Origin: Chitinophaga hostae
GTDB taxonomy: Bacteria; Bacteroidota; Bacteroidia; Chitinophagales; Chitinophagaceae
NCBI RefSeq assembly: GCF_018224885.1
Contig: NZ_JAGTXB010000010.1
Location: forward strand, 124,001 to 188,000
Direction: 5' to 3'
DNA: 64,000 nt
Shown here: positions 32,945-41,860 of the stretch, piece after piece
How the letters are laid out: the number at the start of each line of letters is the position of its first letter
Position numbering within the stretch: the first letter of the stretch is position 1
Notes under the pieces: generated by a model
What the model was told of the DNA's origin: nothing
What the model saw: the letters and a program-made list of their open reading frames with translations, nothing else
Database searches by the model: none
Program-made: the position numbers and the translations under genes

Positions 32945-33576
32945 GTCAGCAGGTTAGGCGCGGCCACATCTTCCAGCAGTGCAAATCGTTTGATCCAGCT
33001 GATCACATCTTGCAGCCCCTTGCCGCTCATCAGATCCGTGAATACAAACGGTTGTCCCAGGCGCATTTTACGGGCATCGCGTTCCATTACGCCAAGGTCG
33101 GCATGCACATATGGGGCGAGGTCAATTTTATTGATCACCAGTAAATTGGAGCGGGTAATACCCGGACCTCCTTTACGGGGTATTTTATCCCCTTCTGCTA
33201 CATCGATCACAAAGATGGTAACATCCGCCAGATCGGGGCTGAAAGTGGCCGATAGGTTATCGCCGCCGCTTTCTATGAATATAATTTCGATGTCGGGAAA
33301 GCGCCTGGCCATTTCATCAACCGCCTCCAGGTTCATGCTGGCATCTTCCCGGATAGCGGTATGCGGACAACCACCTGTTTCCACGCCAATAATTCGTTCG
33401 GGCGCCAACAAACTGTTTTCTGTCAGGAATTCGGCATCTTCCTTTGTATAGATATCGTTGGTGATCACGGCTACCTGGTAGTCGCCTGCCATTTTCCGGG
33501 TCAGTCTTTCTATCAGCGCTGTTTTACCGGAGCCTACCGGACCAGCCACCCCTATCTTAATGTATGCTCTGCTCAT
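32941..33576 (-). CDS. ureG: Urease accessory GTPase UreG
   Basis: 211 residues. P-loop 'GVAGPVGSGKTALIERL', metal-binding 'GVETGGCPHTAIREDASMNL' (the CPH motif) and G-motifs 'ESGGDNL' and 'VINKIDLAP'. SIMIBI GTPase that carries nickel to urease and couples GTP hydrolysis to its insertion. Located between ureF and ureD. Confidence 0.96.
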   Translation of the reverse strand: MSRAYIKIGVAGPVGSGKTALIERLTRKMAGDYQVAVITNDIYTKEDAEFLTENSLLAPERIIGVETGGCPHTAIREDASMNLEAVDEMARRFPDIEIIFIESGGDNLSATFSPDLADVTIFVIDVAEGDKIPRKGGPGITRSNLLVINKIDLAPYVHADLGVMERDARKMRLGQPFVFTDLMSGKGLQDVISWIKRFALLEDVAAPNLLT

Positions 33577-33594
33577 TGATTACTAAATTAAAAA

Positions 33595-34275
33595 TTACGA
33601 CATATACAACCGGCTGTACAAACGCTCATGCTGCATACTGCGGATATCAAACCCCGCATTGCAAAGGCCTAGTAAATCCTTGTCCGGCTGCAGCGTGGCC
33701 GTTGTCAGTTCCTGCAACAAAGGCTGCAAATCAAAAATAATATCCTGTCCATCCATTTGCCCCAGCGGCACCAGTTTCACACAGTTGGTCACCATTCCTG
33801 CCGCTGCATTATAGTAAAAAGCAAACAGCGCTGCCGCCAGCGGAATACCTAACCTGCAGGCATATACGCCAAAAACAATACTGTAGTGAGGCCCTCCTCC
33901 AGCTGCGGCTTCATATTGATCCATCAATGGTTCCGGGTACCGGCGGCTGAAAATCCGGGTTAACCTTGCTCCCAGCTTCTGGCTTGCCTCTCTCAGTTCA
34001 CGAGGCGCCTTTATGGCGGCACATAGCTGATGCAGTTCCAGCAAATCGTTCAGGCTCCCGGCCGTTGCCGCCCTATAGGCAAGACTCATGAGCGCTGCAT
34101 CGTTGTATTGCAGGTTATTCCTTAACATATTCGTTACAAACTCTGCAGCGGTAGCACGACTATTGACCAGTCCCTGCTGCACAAATGTTTCCAGCCCGGC
34201 AGAATGCGTATAGCTGCCGATCGGAAGTGTGCTGTCTGCCAGGTGTAGTAAACTACCAAGATACTCCTGTTCCAT
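33595..34275 (-). CDS. ureF: Urease accessory protein UreF
   Basis: 226 residues, all-helical. 'LLHLADSTLPIGSYTHSAGL' at the N-terminus is the UreF signature (D...P.G...HS.GLE), and 'YNAAAGMVTNCVKLVPLGQ' is the conserved C-terminal part. Regulates the GTPase UreG in the UreDFG activation complex. 18-nt gap to ureG and 13 nt to ureE. Confidence 0.93.
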   Translation of the reverse strand: MEQEYLGSLLHLADSTLPIGSYTHSAGLETFVQQGLVNSRATAAEFVTNMLRNNLQYNDAALMSLAYRAATAGSLNDLLELHQLCAAIKAPRELREASQKLGARLTRIFSRRYPEPLMDQYEAAAGGGPHYSIVFGVYACRLGIPLAAALFAFYYNAAAGMVTNCVKLVPLGQMDGQDIIFDLQPLLQELTTATLQPDKDLLGLCNAGFDIRSMQHERLYSRLYMS

Positions 34276-34288
34276 AGCTGCGTATTAG

Positions 34289-34801
34289 TTATTCGCTGTT
34301 CCTTGATGCCCTTTCCAGGATCCGCTCAAAAAATGAAGGGCCACTGCTCCCGTGCGTATGTGGTTGTACGTTAGTACGGAGTACGTGCAGTAGTTGCCGC
34401 TTTTCCTTTGCAACCGGGAACCCGGCGGTATGCAACCACCGATACAGTGGTTCGTCGGCCGGAATCAACAGTTGAGTTCCTTCCAGGAACAGCGGTAAAT
34501 GTTTGTTGCCAATTTCATAGCATACTTTTGCCATTTCCGGCATATCACGAGGAGTAATCACAATAGCATCGCAGGGAAGAATGTCTACCACAATCATCAC
34601 GTCATCGTCCTGGTACAGGATATCATCCTGCCGCAGCAACTGTCCTTCCCGGGTGAACTTCAATGCTACTTCCCGCCCGCCCAGCGTATGTTTCCGCTGA
34701 ATACGCCGCGTGGTTTCAAACCATTCCAGCTGTAACAGATCGGTTTGCCTGCTTTTGCGTGTATACGTTGCCGTATTTCCTATAATCGCATTCACTAACA
34801 T
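34289..34801 (-). CDS. ureE: Urease accessory nickel chaperone UreE
   Basis: 170 residues from ATG 34799-34801 ('MLVNAIIGN'); a longer frame reaching 34861 overlaps ureC and is not needed. N-terminal part 'RRIQRKHTLGGREVALKF' and the C-terminal peptide/metal-binding region 'CYEIGNKHLPLF', where the Gly-Asn-(x)-His motif carries the dimer-interface nickel His. The His-rich tail of Klebsiella UreE is reduced here to 'PHTHG'. Delivers nickel to UreG. Confidence 0.88.
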   Translation of the reverse strand: MLVNAIIGNTATYTRKSRQTDLLQLEWFETTRRIQRKHTLGGREVALKFTREGQLLRQDDILYQDDDVMIVVDILPCDAIVITPRDMPEMAKVCYEIGNKHLPLFLEGTQLLIPADEPLYRWLHTAGFPVAKEKRQLLHVLRTNVQPHTHGSSGPSFFERILERASRNSE

Positions 34802-34811
34802 ACTTCTCTTC

Positions 34812-36533
34812 TTAAAATAAAAAATAGCGCTGTGCCAGCGACAATTCCTTAAGTGGTTCACAGGTAATTTTTTCGCCGTCTACCTTTACTTCGTATGTCT
34901 CGGGATTGACTGTGATATCCGGTGTTTTATCATTGTGGACCAGGTCTTTTTTTGAAATATTGCGGCAATTGCGTACCGGCAGTAACGGTTTCTGCAAACC
35001 ATATTCTTCCTTAATCCCTTTCTCTAACGATAACGCAGATACGAATAATACGCTTGTATTTAACAGGGCTTTACCATTCGCACCAAACATATGCCGGTAT
35101 ACTACCGGCTGGGGCGTTGGAATAGATGCGTTGGGATCTCCCATCCGGCTGGCATTGATCATTCCGCCCTTTATAATCATTTCCGGTTTCACCCCAAAAA
35201 ATGCGGGCTTCCACAATACCAGGTCTGCCATTTTTCCAGGCTCCAGCGACCCGATATGTTCGGAAATACCGTGTGCTATGGCCGGGTTAATGGTGTATTT
35301 GGCGATATATCTTTTCACCCGGAAATTATCATTGTCCTGCTGTTTATCTTCTTCGAGGAAGCCGCGTTGCTTCTTCATTTTATCCGCTGTTTGCCAGGTA
35401 CGTATCACTACCTCGCCTATACGTCCCATGGCCTGCGAGTCGGAGCTCATAATGCTGAATACGCCCATATCGTGAAGAATATCCTCTGCAGCAATGGTTT
35501 CCGGACGGATACGGGAATCGGCAAAGGACACGTCTTCCGGCACTTTTTTATCCAGGTGATGACAAACCATGAGCATATCCAGGTGTTCATCGATCGTGTT
35601 AACGGTATATGGACGCGTGGGATTGGTAGACGCCGGCAATACGTTAGGGAAGGAAGCAGCACGGATAATATCCGGTGCATGGCCGCCCCCGGCGCCTTCC
35701 GTATGGAACGTATGAATCACACGGCCGTTGATGGCGTTAAGGGTATCTTCCAGGAAACCGGCTTCATTCAGCGTGTCTGTATGAATGGCAATCTGTACAT
35801 CCAGTTCATCGGCCACTTTCAATGCAGCATCAATGACTGCCGGTGTGGCGCCCCAGTCTTCATGAATTTTCAATCCCAGCGCACCTGCTGCAATCTGTTC
35901 TACCATAGGGGCAGTCGTTGCACAGTTACCTTTTCCAAAGAAACCCAGGTTAACCGGGTAAGCTTCGGCCGCCTGCAACATGCGTTGGATATTCCATTTG
36001 CCGGCTGTTACGGTGGTTGCGCTGGTGCCATCGGCAGGACCGGTACCTCCGCCTATCAGCGTAGTAATACCGCTGAAAAGGGCGTGGTCGATCTGCTGCG
36101 GACAAATAAAATGGATATGTGTGTCAATACCACCGGCGGTAGCGATCAGGTTAGCACCGTTATGGATTTCGGTGGCTGCACCAATAATAAGGTCCGGGTG
36201 TACGCCATCCATGGTATCCGGGTTGCCTGCCTGACCTACGGCCACGATCTTACCGTCTTTAATACCGATGTCGCCTTTTACAATTCCCCAGTGGTCGATG
36301 ATCATTACGTTGGTGATCACGAAATCGAGCACTCCTTCGCTGCGCAGTGCGGTGGCCGATTGCGCCATGCCATCCCTTACACTTTTCCCGCCGCCAAATT
36401 TGCTTTCATCGCCATATACATTGTAGTCCTTTTCTATTTCGATGATCAGGTCCGTATCTGCCAGGCGTATGCGATCACCTGTGGTAGGACCATACATGTT
36501 TACATATTTCGTTTTGCTGATGTGCAGGCTCAT
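34812..36533 (-). CDS. ureC: Urease alpha (catalytic) subunit
   Basis: 573 residues. All active-site residues are visible at an offset of +5 to Klebsiella UreC: His139 and His141 ('THIHF'), carbamylated Lys222 ('GLKIHEDWG'), His251 ('AIHTDTLNE'), His277, flap Cys324-His325 ('MVCHHLD') and Asp365 ('MSSDSQAMGR'). Hydrolyses urea to ammonia and carbamate with a di-nickel centre. Overlaps ureB by 4 nt. Intact and full length. Confidence 0.98.
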   Translation of the reverse strand: MSLHISKTKYVNMYGPTTGDRIRLADTDLIIEIEKDYNVYGDESKFGGGKSVRDGMAQSATALRSEGVLDFVITNVMIIDHWGIVKGDIGIKDGKIVAVGQAGNPDTMDGVHPDLIIGAATEIHNGANLIATAGGIDTHIHFICPQQIDHALFSGITTLIGGGTGPADGTSATTVTAGKWNIQRMLQAAEAYPVNLGFFGKGNCATTAPMVEQIAAGALGLKIHEDWGATPAVIDAALKVADELDVQIAIHTDTLNEAGFLEDTLNAINGRVIHTFHTEGAGGGHAPDIIRAASFPNVLPASTNPTRPYTVNTIDEHLDMLMVCHHLDKKVPEDVSFADSRIRPETIAAEDILHDMGVFSIMSSDSQAMGRIGEVVIRTWQTADKMKKQRGFLEEDKQQDNDNFRVKRYIAKYTINPAIAHGISEHIGSLEPGKMADLVLWKPAFFGVKPEMIIKGGMINASRMGDPNASIPTPQPVVYRHMFGANGKALLNTSVLFVSALSLEKGIKEEYGLQKPLLPVRNCRNISKKDLVHNDKTPDITVNPETYEVKVDGEKITCEPLKELSLAQRYFLF

Positions 36534-36904
36534 AGTGGTTCTGATTTAAAATTCAGCGCGGCGGCTTTTTCGAGTGCGGCCGCCTTCACGGCCGGATCTG
36601 TGGTATTACCGTTAGCTAGATTATTGATGCCGATGACCCGCTTATGTCCGCCCAATTCTACCAGTGTTACTTCTTTTGCTTCTCCAGGTTCAAAACGCAC
36701 CGCATTACCGGACGGAATGTTTAAGCGCATACCGAAAGCAGCTTCGCGGGGGAATGACATCATGCGGTTCACCTCGAAAAAATGGCAATGGGAGCCGATC
36801 TGCACGGGTCTGTCGCCGGTGTTGACCACGCTGATCTTTACCGTTTTCCGGCCGGCGTTGGCCACAATATCTTCTTTCTTTAAAAAATATTCTCCGGGGA
36901 TCAT
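36530..36904 (-). CDS. ureB: Urease beta subunit
   Basis: 124 residues. 'IPGEYFLKKEDIVANAGRKT' and 'NTGDRPVQIGSHCHFFEVNR' are the conserved UreB core. It is a separate subunit, not fused to UreA as in Helicobacter. The stop overlaps the ureC ATG by 4 nt; 19 nt from ureA. Confidence 0.97.
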   Translation of the reverse strand: MIPGEYFLKKEDIVANAGRKTVKISVVNTGDRPVQIGSHCHFFEVNRMMSFPREAAFGMRLNIPSGNAVRFEPGEAKEVTLVELGGHKRVIGINNLANGNTTDPAVKAAALEKAAALNFKSEPL

Positions 36905-36923
36905 TACTTAAAAAATTTAGTGG

Positions 36924-37226
36924 TTAGCGGATAGGATCATGTACGGTGACCAGTTTGGTACCATCCGGGAAAGTAGCTTCTATCTGTACTTCGTGTATCA
37001 TTTCGGGGATTCCTTCCATCACCTCTTCACGGGTAAGAATAGTAGCGCCGTAGTGCATGAGTTCCGCTACTGTTTTGCCATCGCGGGCGGCTTCCATCAG
37101 GCGGCTGCTGATCAGCGCAATGGCTTCCGGGTAATTCAGGCGCAGTCCTCTTGCTTTTCTTTTTTCGGCCAGTTCTCCGGCCAGGTGCAGTAATAGTTTC
37201 TCGGTTTCCCGGGCAGTCAGGTGCAT
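36924..37226 (-). CDS. ureA: Urease gamma subunit
   Basis: 100 residues, the standard UreA length. 'LTARETEKLLLHLAGELAEK', 'LNYPEAIALIS' and 'VQIEATFPDGTKLVTVHDPI' are family hallmarks. First gene of the operon ureABCEFGD-transporter. No perfect -7 box was found in the 218-nt upstream region, so regulation is not visible from sequence. Confidence 0.97.
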   Translation of the reverse strand: MHLTARETEKLLLHLAGELAEKRKARGLRLNYPEAIALISSRLMEAARDGKTVAELMHYGATILTREEVMEGIPEMIHEVQIEATFPDGTKLVTVHDPIR

Positions 37227-37383
37227 ATAAACAGATTGTTGTAAAAAAATAACCGGGGATTGGCTGGTGTATGAAAGGATGGGTAAAATACGAATTTTCC
37301 GGATTACCTGAACATCAAAGGGATAACAATACGGGAGGGAAAAACGATATGGCCGCAGGTATTAACGGGCATCCAAACGAAGC

Positions 37384-37432
37384 AACAGGCGGGCAACTGC
37401 GGTATACATCTGCCTGAATATACCCGCCTGTT
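37384..37432. terminator. Hairpin downstream of the thioredoxin-like gene
   Basis: 10-bp arms AACAGGCGGG (37384-37393) and CCCGCCTGTT (37423-37432), with an alternative inner stem GGTATA/TATACC. It starts 12 nt below the thioredoxin-like gene stop; no T-run, so a weak terminator or a structured 5' region of the urease operon. Confidence 0.4.
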
Positions 37433-37444
37433 AGTGAAATCAGG

Positions 37445-37996
37445 TTAATGCGACTGTGGCGCGATCTGGCCAAATCTTGTACGTATGGCATCCAATTCGC
37501 CACGTTTCATTTTGGAGGTTTTCTGCAACAGATCTACGAAGTAATCTACTTCTTCCGGCTGTGCAGGGCAACCTACGTTAGCAAGCTTTCCGGTGGCGCT
37601 TTTCATGCGGCTGTCGCCCAACAGGGTACCATCAGAATTTAAGATCACCCAGAAAGGAATGCCTTCCTGGTCGCCATGGTATTTAGCCAGCAGGTCGGCG
37701 CCGCCCGGGTTCTCCTGGGCTTTGTTGGCGCCATTTTCCAATACGGTAATATGGCGGATTTCATAATTGTCGGCAAATGCTTTTTTGCAGGCGGCGTCAT
37801 TCATGGCAGTATCCATTTTGTGACACCAGCCACACCAGGAGGCATGAAAAATAACAAATACCTTTTTATGACTTTTGGCAGCCTGGGCACTGGCTTCCTT
37901 TACAACCTGGTCTGCTGACGATGGTGTTTGGGCCTTCACAGTGGTAAAGGTTAACATCGCGCCAACAACGGTTAACATAAGAATTAAGGATCGCAT
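37445..37996 (-). CDS. Secreted thioredoxin-fold protein
   Basis: 183 residues from ATG 37994-37996. The signal peptide 'MRSLILMLTVVGAMLTFTT' ends before 'VKAQ'. The redox motif is 'HASWCGWCHKMD', a CxxC with GW, as in thioredoxin_7/DUF255-like proteins. A longer TTG frame to 38017 is excluded by a perfect -7 box lying over that TTG. Probably a periplasmic disulfide reductase or isomerase; partner unknown. Confidence 0.86.
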   Translation of the reverse strand: MRSLILMLTVVGAMLTFTTVKAQTPSSADQVVKEASAQAAKSHKKVFVIFHASWCGWCHKMDTAMNDAACKKAFADNYEIRHITVLENGANKAQENPGGADLLAKYHGDQEGIPFWVILNSDGTLLGDSRMKSATGKLANVGCPAQPEEVDYFVDLLQKTSKMKRGELDAIRTRFGQIAPQSH

Positions 37997-38014
37997 GGGT
38001 GGTTGGTTTTGTTT

Positions 38015-38022
38015 CAAAAATA
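38015..38022 (-). promoter_or_regulatory. -7 box of the thioredoxin-like gene
   Basis: Perfect TATTTTTG on the minus strand, about 15 nt leader to ATG 37996. It decides the start against the TTG at 38015-38017. Confidence 0.5.
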
Positions 38023-38029
38023 AGGAACT

Positions 38030-38165
38030 TTGATTAATATGATAAATATGATGATGATGATCATGATAAACATAAACGGAGATAAAAGCGAAAGACCCGG
38101 TTGATACTTTATCAACCGGGTCTTTCGCTTTTATCTTTGCTCATCAGGATCATCAATTTAATCAC
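38030..38165. repeat. Type B palindrome, copy B1
   Basis: Perfect 26-bp core stem 38081-38106 / 38110-38135 with a 3-nt loop, reading GATAAAAGCGAAAGACCCGG then TTGATA. It is flanked by partly complementary GAT/ATC-rich arms (38030-38080, 38136-38165). Located downstream of lepA, so it can serve as its terminator. Shares its core pattern with B2. Confidence 0.85.
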
Positions 38166-38177
38166 CTGAATCAGCAG

Positions 38178-39971
38178 TTAGTCGTCCAGTTTCAATACTG
38201 CCAGGAATGCTTCCTGCGGTATTTCTACGTTACCGATCTGGCGCATACGTTTTTTACCTTCTTTCTGTTTCTCCAGGAGCTTACGTTTACGGGAAATGTC
38301 ACCACCATAACATTTGGCAGTTACATCTTTACGCATGGCACTGATGTTTTCGCGTGCCACGATTTTAGCGCCGATAGCTGCCTGGATGGCGATGAGGAAT
38401 TGCTGACGGGGCAACAGTTCTTTCAGTTTCTCGGTAAGCTTGCGGCCAAAGTCCTGTGCACGGCTCCGGTGAATCAGGGCGCTCAGTGCATCCACCTTAT
38501 CGGCGTTCAGGAGAATATCCATTTTTACGATATCACTGTCACGGAAACCAATCGGCGTATAGTCGAAGGAAGCGTAGCCACGGGTCTGGCTTTTCAGCTT
38601 ATCATAGAAGTCAAATACGATTTCTGTGAGCGGTATTTCAAACATCAGCTCCACACGGGTAGTAGTAAGGTAGCTTTGGTTCAACAGGTTACCACGTTTA
38701 CCCAAACAAAGGGTCATGATGTTACCGATGTATTCCGGCTTGGTGATGATCTGCGCACGGATAAAAGGTTCCTCGATCCTGTCCAGCTTGGTAGGGTCGG
38801 GCATTTCACTCGGGTTGTTCACGATGATCACGCCATCCCGGGTGGTATGGGCAATAAAGCTTACGTTAGGAACGGTGGTAATTACCGTTTGATTAAACTC
38901 TCTTTCCAGCCGCTCCTGGATAATTTCCATGTGCAGCATACCGAGGAATCCACAACGGAAGCCGAAGCCCAGCGCCTGTGAGGTTTCCAGCTCATAGGTC
39001 AGGGAAGCGTCATTCAGCTGCAGTTTATCCATACAGTCACGGAGTTCTTCAAAGTCTTCCGTATTTACAGGATAGATTCCTGCAAATACCATTGGTTTTA
39101 CTTCCTGGAAACCGTTGATACCTTCTGCGCAGGGGTTATTGGATAAGGTAATGGTATCACCCACCTTTACTTCCTTGGCGCTTTTGATACCGGTAATAAT
39201 ATAACCTACGTCGCCGGTAAACACTTCTTTTTTGGGTTCAAGCCCCAGTTTCAGGATACCTACTTCGTCGGCAAAATATTCTTCGCCGCTGTTAACGAAT
39301 TTAATCTTATCGCCTTTCTTGATGGAACCGTTGAACACGCGGAAATATGCGATGATACCACGGAAAGAGTTGAATACGCTGTCGAATATCAGGGCCTGCA
39401 GCGGCGCTTCGTTGCTGCCTTGCGGGGCAGGAATGCGGTGCACAATTGCTTCCAGGATATCTTCGATACCGATACCTGTTTTACCGGAGGCAAGCAGGAT
39501 ATCTTCGTCTTTTACCCCAATCAGTTCAATGATCTGGTCTTTTACTTCTTCGATCATCGCGCCCTGCATATCAATTTTATTGATAACAGGGATAATTTCC
39601 AGGTCGTTTTCCAGTGCCAGGTAAAGATTGGAGATAGTTTGTGCCTGTATGCCCTGGGCGGCATCCACCAGCAGCAGGGCGCCTTCACAGGCGGCCAGTG
39701 CACGGGATACTTCATAAGAGAAGTCCACGTGACCGGGGGTATCGATCAGGTTAAAAGTATATTTTTCACCGTTCTTTGCGGTGTAGTCCATCTGGATCGC
39801 ATGGCTCTTGATGGTGATACCTTTTTCACGTTCAAGATCCATGTCATCCAGCACCTGCGCCTGCATGTCACGGTCGGAAATGGTGTGTGTAAACTCCAGT
39901 AAACGGTCTGCCAGGGTACTCTTACCGTGGTCAATATGGGCAATGATACAAAAATTGCGAATATTCTTCAT
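38178..39971 (-). CDS. lepA: Translation elongation factor 4 (LepA)
   Basis: 597 residues. 'IRNFCIIAHIDHGKSTLADR' (G1), 'DTPGHVDFSYEVSRAL' (G3), 'INKIDMQGA' (G4), and the LepA-specific C-terminus 'CYGGDISRKRKLLEKQKEGK'. Ribosome-associated GTPase that back-translocates or remodels stalled ribosomes. Single gene with its own -7 box at 40032-40039. Confidence 0.98.
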   Translation of the reverse strand: MKNIRNFCIIAHIDHGKSTLADRLLEFTHTISDRDMQAQVLDDMDLEREKGITIKSHAIQMDYTAKNGEKYTFNLIDTPGHVDFSYEVSRALAACEGALLLVDAAQGIQAQTISNLYLALENDLEIIPVINKIDMQGAMIEEVKDQIIELIGVKDEDILLASGKTGIGIEDILEAIVHRIPAPQGSNEAPLQALIFDSVFNSFRGIIAYFRVFNGSIKKGDKIKFVNSGEEYFADEVGILKLGLEPKKEVFTGDVGYIITGIKSAKEVKVGDTITLSNNPCAEGINGFQEVKPMVFAGIYPVNTEDFEELRDCMDKLQLNDASLTYELETSQALGFGFRCGFLGMLHMEIIQERLEREFNQTVITTVPNVSFIAHTTRDGVIIVNNPSEMPDPTKLDRIEEPFIRAQIITKPEYIGNIMTLCLGKRGNLLNQSYLTTTRVELMFEIPLTEIVFDFYDKLKSQTRGYASFDYTPIGFRDSDIVKMDILLNADKVDALSALIHRSRAQDFGRKLTEKLKELLPRQQFLIAIQAAIGAKIVARENISAMRKDVTAKCYGGDISRKRKLLEKQKEGKKRMRQIGNVEIPQEAFLAVLKLDD

Positions 39972-40031
39972 ATGATGTTTTGCTGTTCCGTAGGCCTATT
40001 GCAAAGTACTACATAAACCTTATTCAGCCGG

Positions 40032-40039
40032 CAAAGGTA
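40032..40039 (-). promoter_or_regulatory. -7 box of lepA
   Basis: Perfect TACCTTTG on the minus strand; leader about 57 nt. No obvious -33 TTG. Confidence 0.45.
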
Positions 40040-40220
40040 TTGAAATTAGTTCATTAGTTAATGCGTTTTGCGATTATGTTTTGTTGTGTGGTTGTTAGGG
40101 AGATAGGACCCGCAACTGTGGCTTTTTTTGATATATTAACTTTTAATTCTCAACTTTATAGACATAAGGGAAAAATAAAGCATCAAACCCGTATTGTTTA
40201 ATTATAAAAATCACCGGAAC

Positions 40221-40478
40221 ATGGAACTAACCAGTCAGTTTGAACAAGCCGTAGCGGAAAGCAAAACGCTCCCGGAGAAACCGTCCAACGAAATTTTGCT
40301 GCAATTATATTCCTTATACAAACAGGGCACCACCGGCGATGTGGATACTGATCCTCCTTCCAATCCGTTTGATTTTGTGGCGAGAGCCAAACATGAAGCG
40401 TGGGAAGGCCTGAAAGGCAAAACAAAGGAAGCTGCCATGCAGGAGTATATCGACCTGGTGAAAAAACTGAAAGGATAG
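40221..40478 (+). CDS. Acyl-CoA-binding protein
   Basis: 85 residues from ATG 40221 ('MELTSQFEQAVAESK'); an earlier TTG frame (40194) adds only atypical residues. The ACBP four-helix signature is clear: 'LLQLYSLYKQGTTGDV', 'NPFDFVARAKHEAWEGLKGK', 'AAMQEYIDLVKKL', with the conserved Tyr, Lys and Trp of the acyl-CoA site. Cytosolic carrier or buffer of long-chain acyl-CoA. ACBPs are typical of eukaryotes but occur in some bacteria including Bacteroidota. Confidence 0.92.
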   Translation: MELTSQFEQAVAESKTLPEKPSNEILLQLYSLYKQGTTGDVDTDPPSNPFDFVARAKHEAWEGLKGKTKEAAMQEYIDLVKKLKG

Positions 40479-40479
40479 C

Positions 40480-40597
40480 GGAAGGAATTACGAATCAGGA
40501 ATTATGAATTACGGATTTACAGGAGGGTCATCGACCCTATCTCCCCGCAAATCCGTAATTCGTAATTCCTAATTCCCCTTCCGTAATTCCTAATTCT
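40480..40597. repeat. Type C palindrome (AATTACG units)
   Basis: Imperfect inverted repeat of GAATTACGAATCAGGAATTA-type units (40480-40518) against AAATCCGTAATTCGTAATTC-type units (40549-40582). It has an inner stem AGGGTC-atc-GACCCT and an additional direct copy CCGTAATTCCTAATTC after it. Lies between the ACBP gene and rocD, both plus strand, and runs into the rocD -7 box. Confidence 0.8.
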
Positions 40598-40598
40598 T

Positions 40599-40606
40599 TA
40601 TCTTTG
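40599..40606 (+). promoter_or_regulatory. -7 box immediately before rocD
   Basis: Perfect TATCTTTG ending 4 nt before the rocD ATG; transcription would start at or next to the start codon, giving a leaderless mRNA. No -33 TTG is visible because the repeat precedes it. Confidence 0.45.
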
Positions 40607-40610
40607 AAGA

Positions 40611-41849
40611 ATGATACCATCCTACACAATAAGCGAAAAGTCACAACATTACCTGGCGCTGGAAGAACAGTATGGTGCCCACAACTACCACCCGCTGCCG
40701 GTTGTACTGGAGCGGGGTGAAGGTGTTTTTTTATGGGATGTGGACGGCAAACGATATTATGATTTTCTATCCGGATACTCGGCGGTAAACCAGGGGCATT
40801 GCCATCCGAAAATTATTGCCACCCTGATAGAACAGGCAAAAAAACTGACACTTACCTCCCGTGCATTTCACAATGATCTGCTGGGTGAATATGCACAATA
40901 CATCACTTCCTATTTTGGATACGACAAGGTGTTGCCAATGAATACCGGTGTGGAAGCCGTGGAAACAGCGCTGAAACTGTGCCGGCACTGGGCCTATGTC
41001 GTAAAGGGGGTTCCGGAAAACAAAGCTAAAATTATTGTTTGCAGCAATAACTTCCACGGACGTACACTGAATGTGATATCCTTCAGTACCGATCCGTCTG
41101 CCCGTAATAATTTCGGTCCTTTTATGCCAGGTTACGAGGTTATTCCCTATAACAGTTTAACCGCACTGGAACAGGCATTACAGGATAAAAATGTAGCTGG
41201 TTTCCTGGTAGAACCTATCCAGGGAGAAGCGGGCGTAATGGTGCCGGATGAAGGCTACCTGTCCAAAGCGCGGCAGTATTGCCACGATGCCAATGTATTG
41301 TTCATCGCCGACGAAATACAAACAGGACTGGCCCGTACCGGTAAAATGCTGGCCTGCGATCATGAAAATGTGCGGCCCGATATCTTAATCCTTGGCAAAG
41401 CCTTATCAGGAGGCACCTTGCCGGTAAGTGCAGTGCTGGCCGATGATGAAGTTATGCTGACCGTAAAGCCGGGAGAACATGGCTCTACCTATGGCGGTAA
41501 CCCACTGGCATGTAAAGTAGCCATCACCTCCCTGCAAATATTGAAAGACGAGAAAATGGCGGAGAACGCAGCTGCGATGGGACAATTACTCCGCAGCGGC
41601 CTGCAGGAACTTCATTCACCTTATATTACAACCATCCGCGGCAAAGGATTACTGAATGCCATCATTATTGAGCACAAAGATCCTGAAGCCGCATGGGACC
41701 TGTGCTTAACATTAAAAGCAAATGGCCTGCTGGCCAAGCCCACCCATGGTGATAAAATACGGTTTGCACCACCACTGACCATCAATGCCGGGCAGATATC
41801 CGACTGTTTGCAGATCATCAAAAAAAGCCTGGAACAGGCCTTCAGTTAG
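40611..41849 (+). CDS. rocD: Ornithine-oxo-acid aminotransferase
   Basis: 412-residue class III PLP aminotransferase. 'LEEQYGAHNYHPLPVVLERG' is the ornithine aminotransferase opening; 'SGYSAVNQGHCHPKI', 'NTGVEAVETALKLCRHW', 'FIADEIQTGLARTGKM' and PLP-lysine 'LILGKALSGG' follow. Converts ornithine and 2-oxoglutarate to glutamate-5-semialdehyde and glutamate. Eleven nt before the next gene, probably co-transcribed. Confidence 0.95.
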   Translation: MIPSYTISEKSQHYLALEEQYGAHNYHPLPVVLERGEGVFLWDVDGKRYYDFLSGYSAVNQGHCHPKIIATLIEQAKKLTLTSRAFHNDLLGEYAQYITSYFGYDKVLPMNTGVEAVETALKLCRHWAYVVKGVPENKAKIIVCSNNFHGRTLNVISFSTDPSARNNFGPFMPGYEVIPYNSLTALEQALQDKNVAGFLVEPIQGEAGVMVPDEGYLSKARQYCHDANVLFIADEIQTGLARTGKMLACDHENVRPDILILGKALSGGTLPVSAVLADDEVMLTVKPGEHGSTYGGNPLACKVAITSLQILKDEKMAENAAAMGQLLRSGLQELHSPYITTIRGKGLLNAIIIEHKDPEAAWDLCLTLKANGLLAKPTHGDKIRFAPPLTINAGQISDCLQIIKKSLEQAFS

Positions 41850-41860
41850 TTAATTGCTGT

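Noticed and set aside
35091..36911. 606-codon plus-strand open frame antisense to ureC/ureB
   Set aside because: It is the complement of the highly conserved ureC and ureB frames, with Cys/His/Arg-rich meaningless composition. Long antisense frames are common in GC-balanced conserved genes.
37315..37503. 62-codon frame upstream of ureA
   Set aside because: Overlaps the end of the thioredoxin-like gene and a hairpin; composition not protein-like, no promoter.
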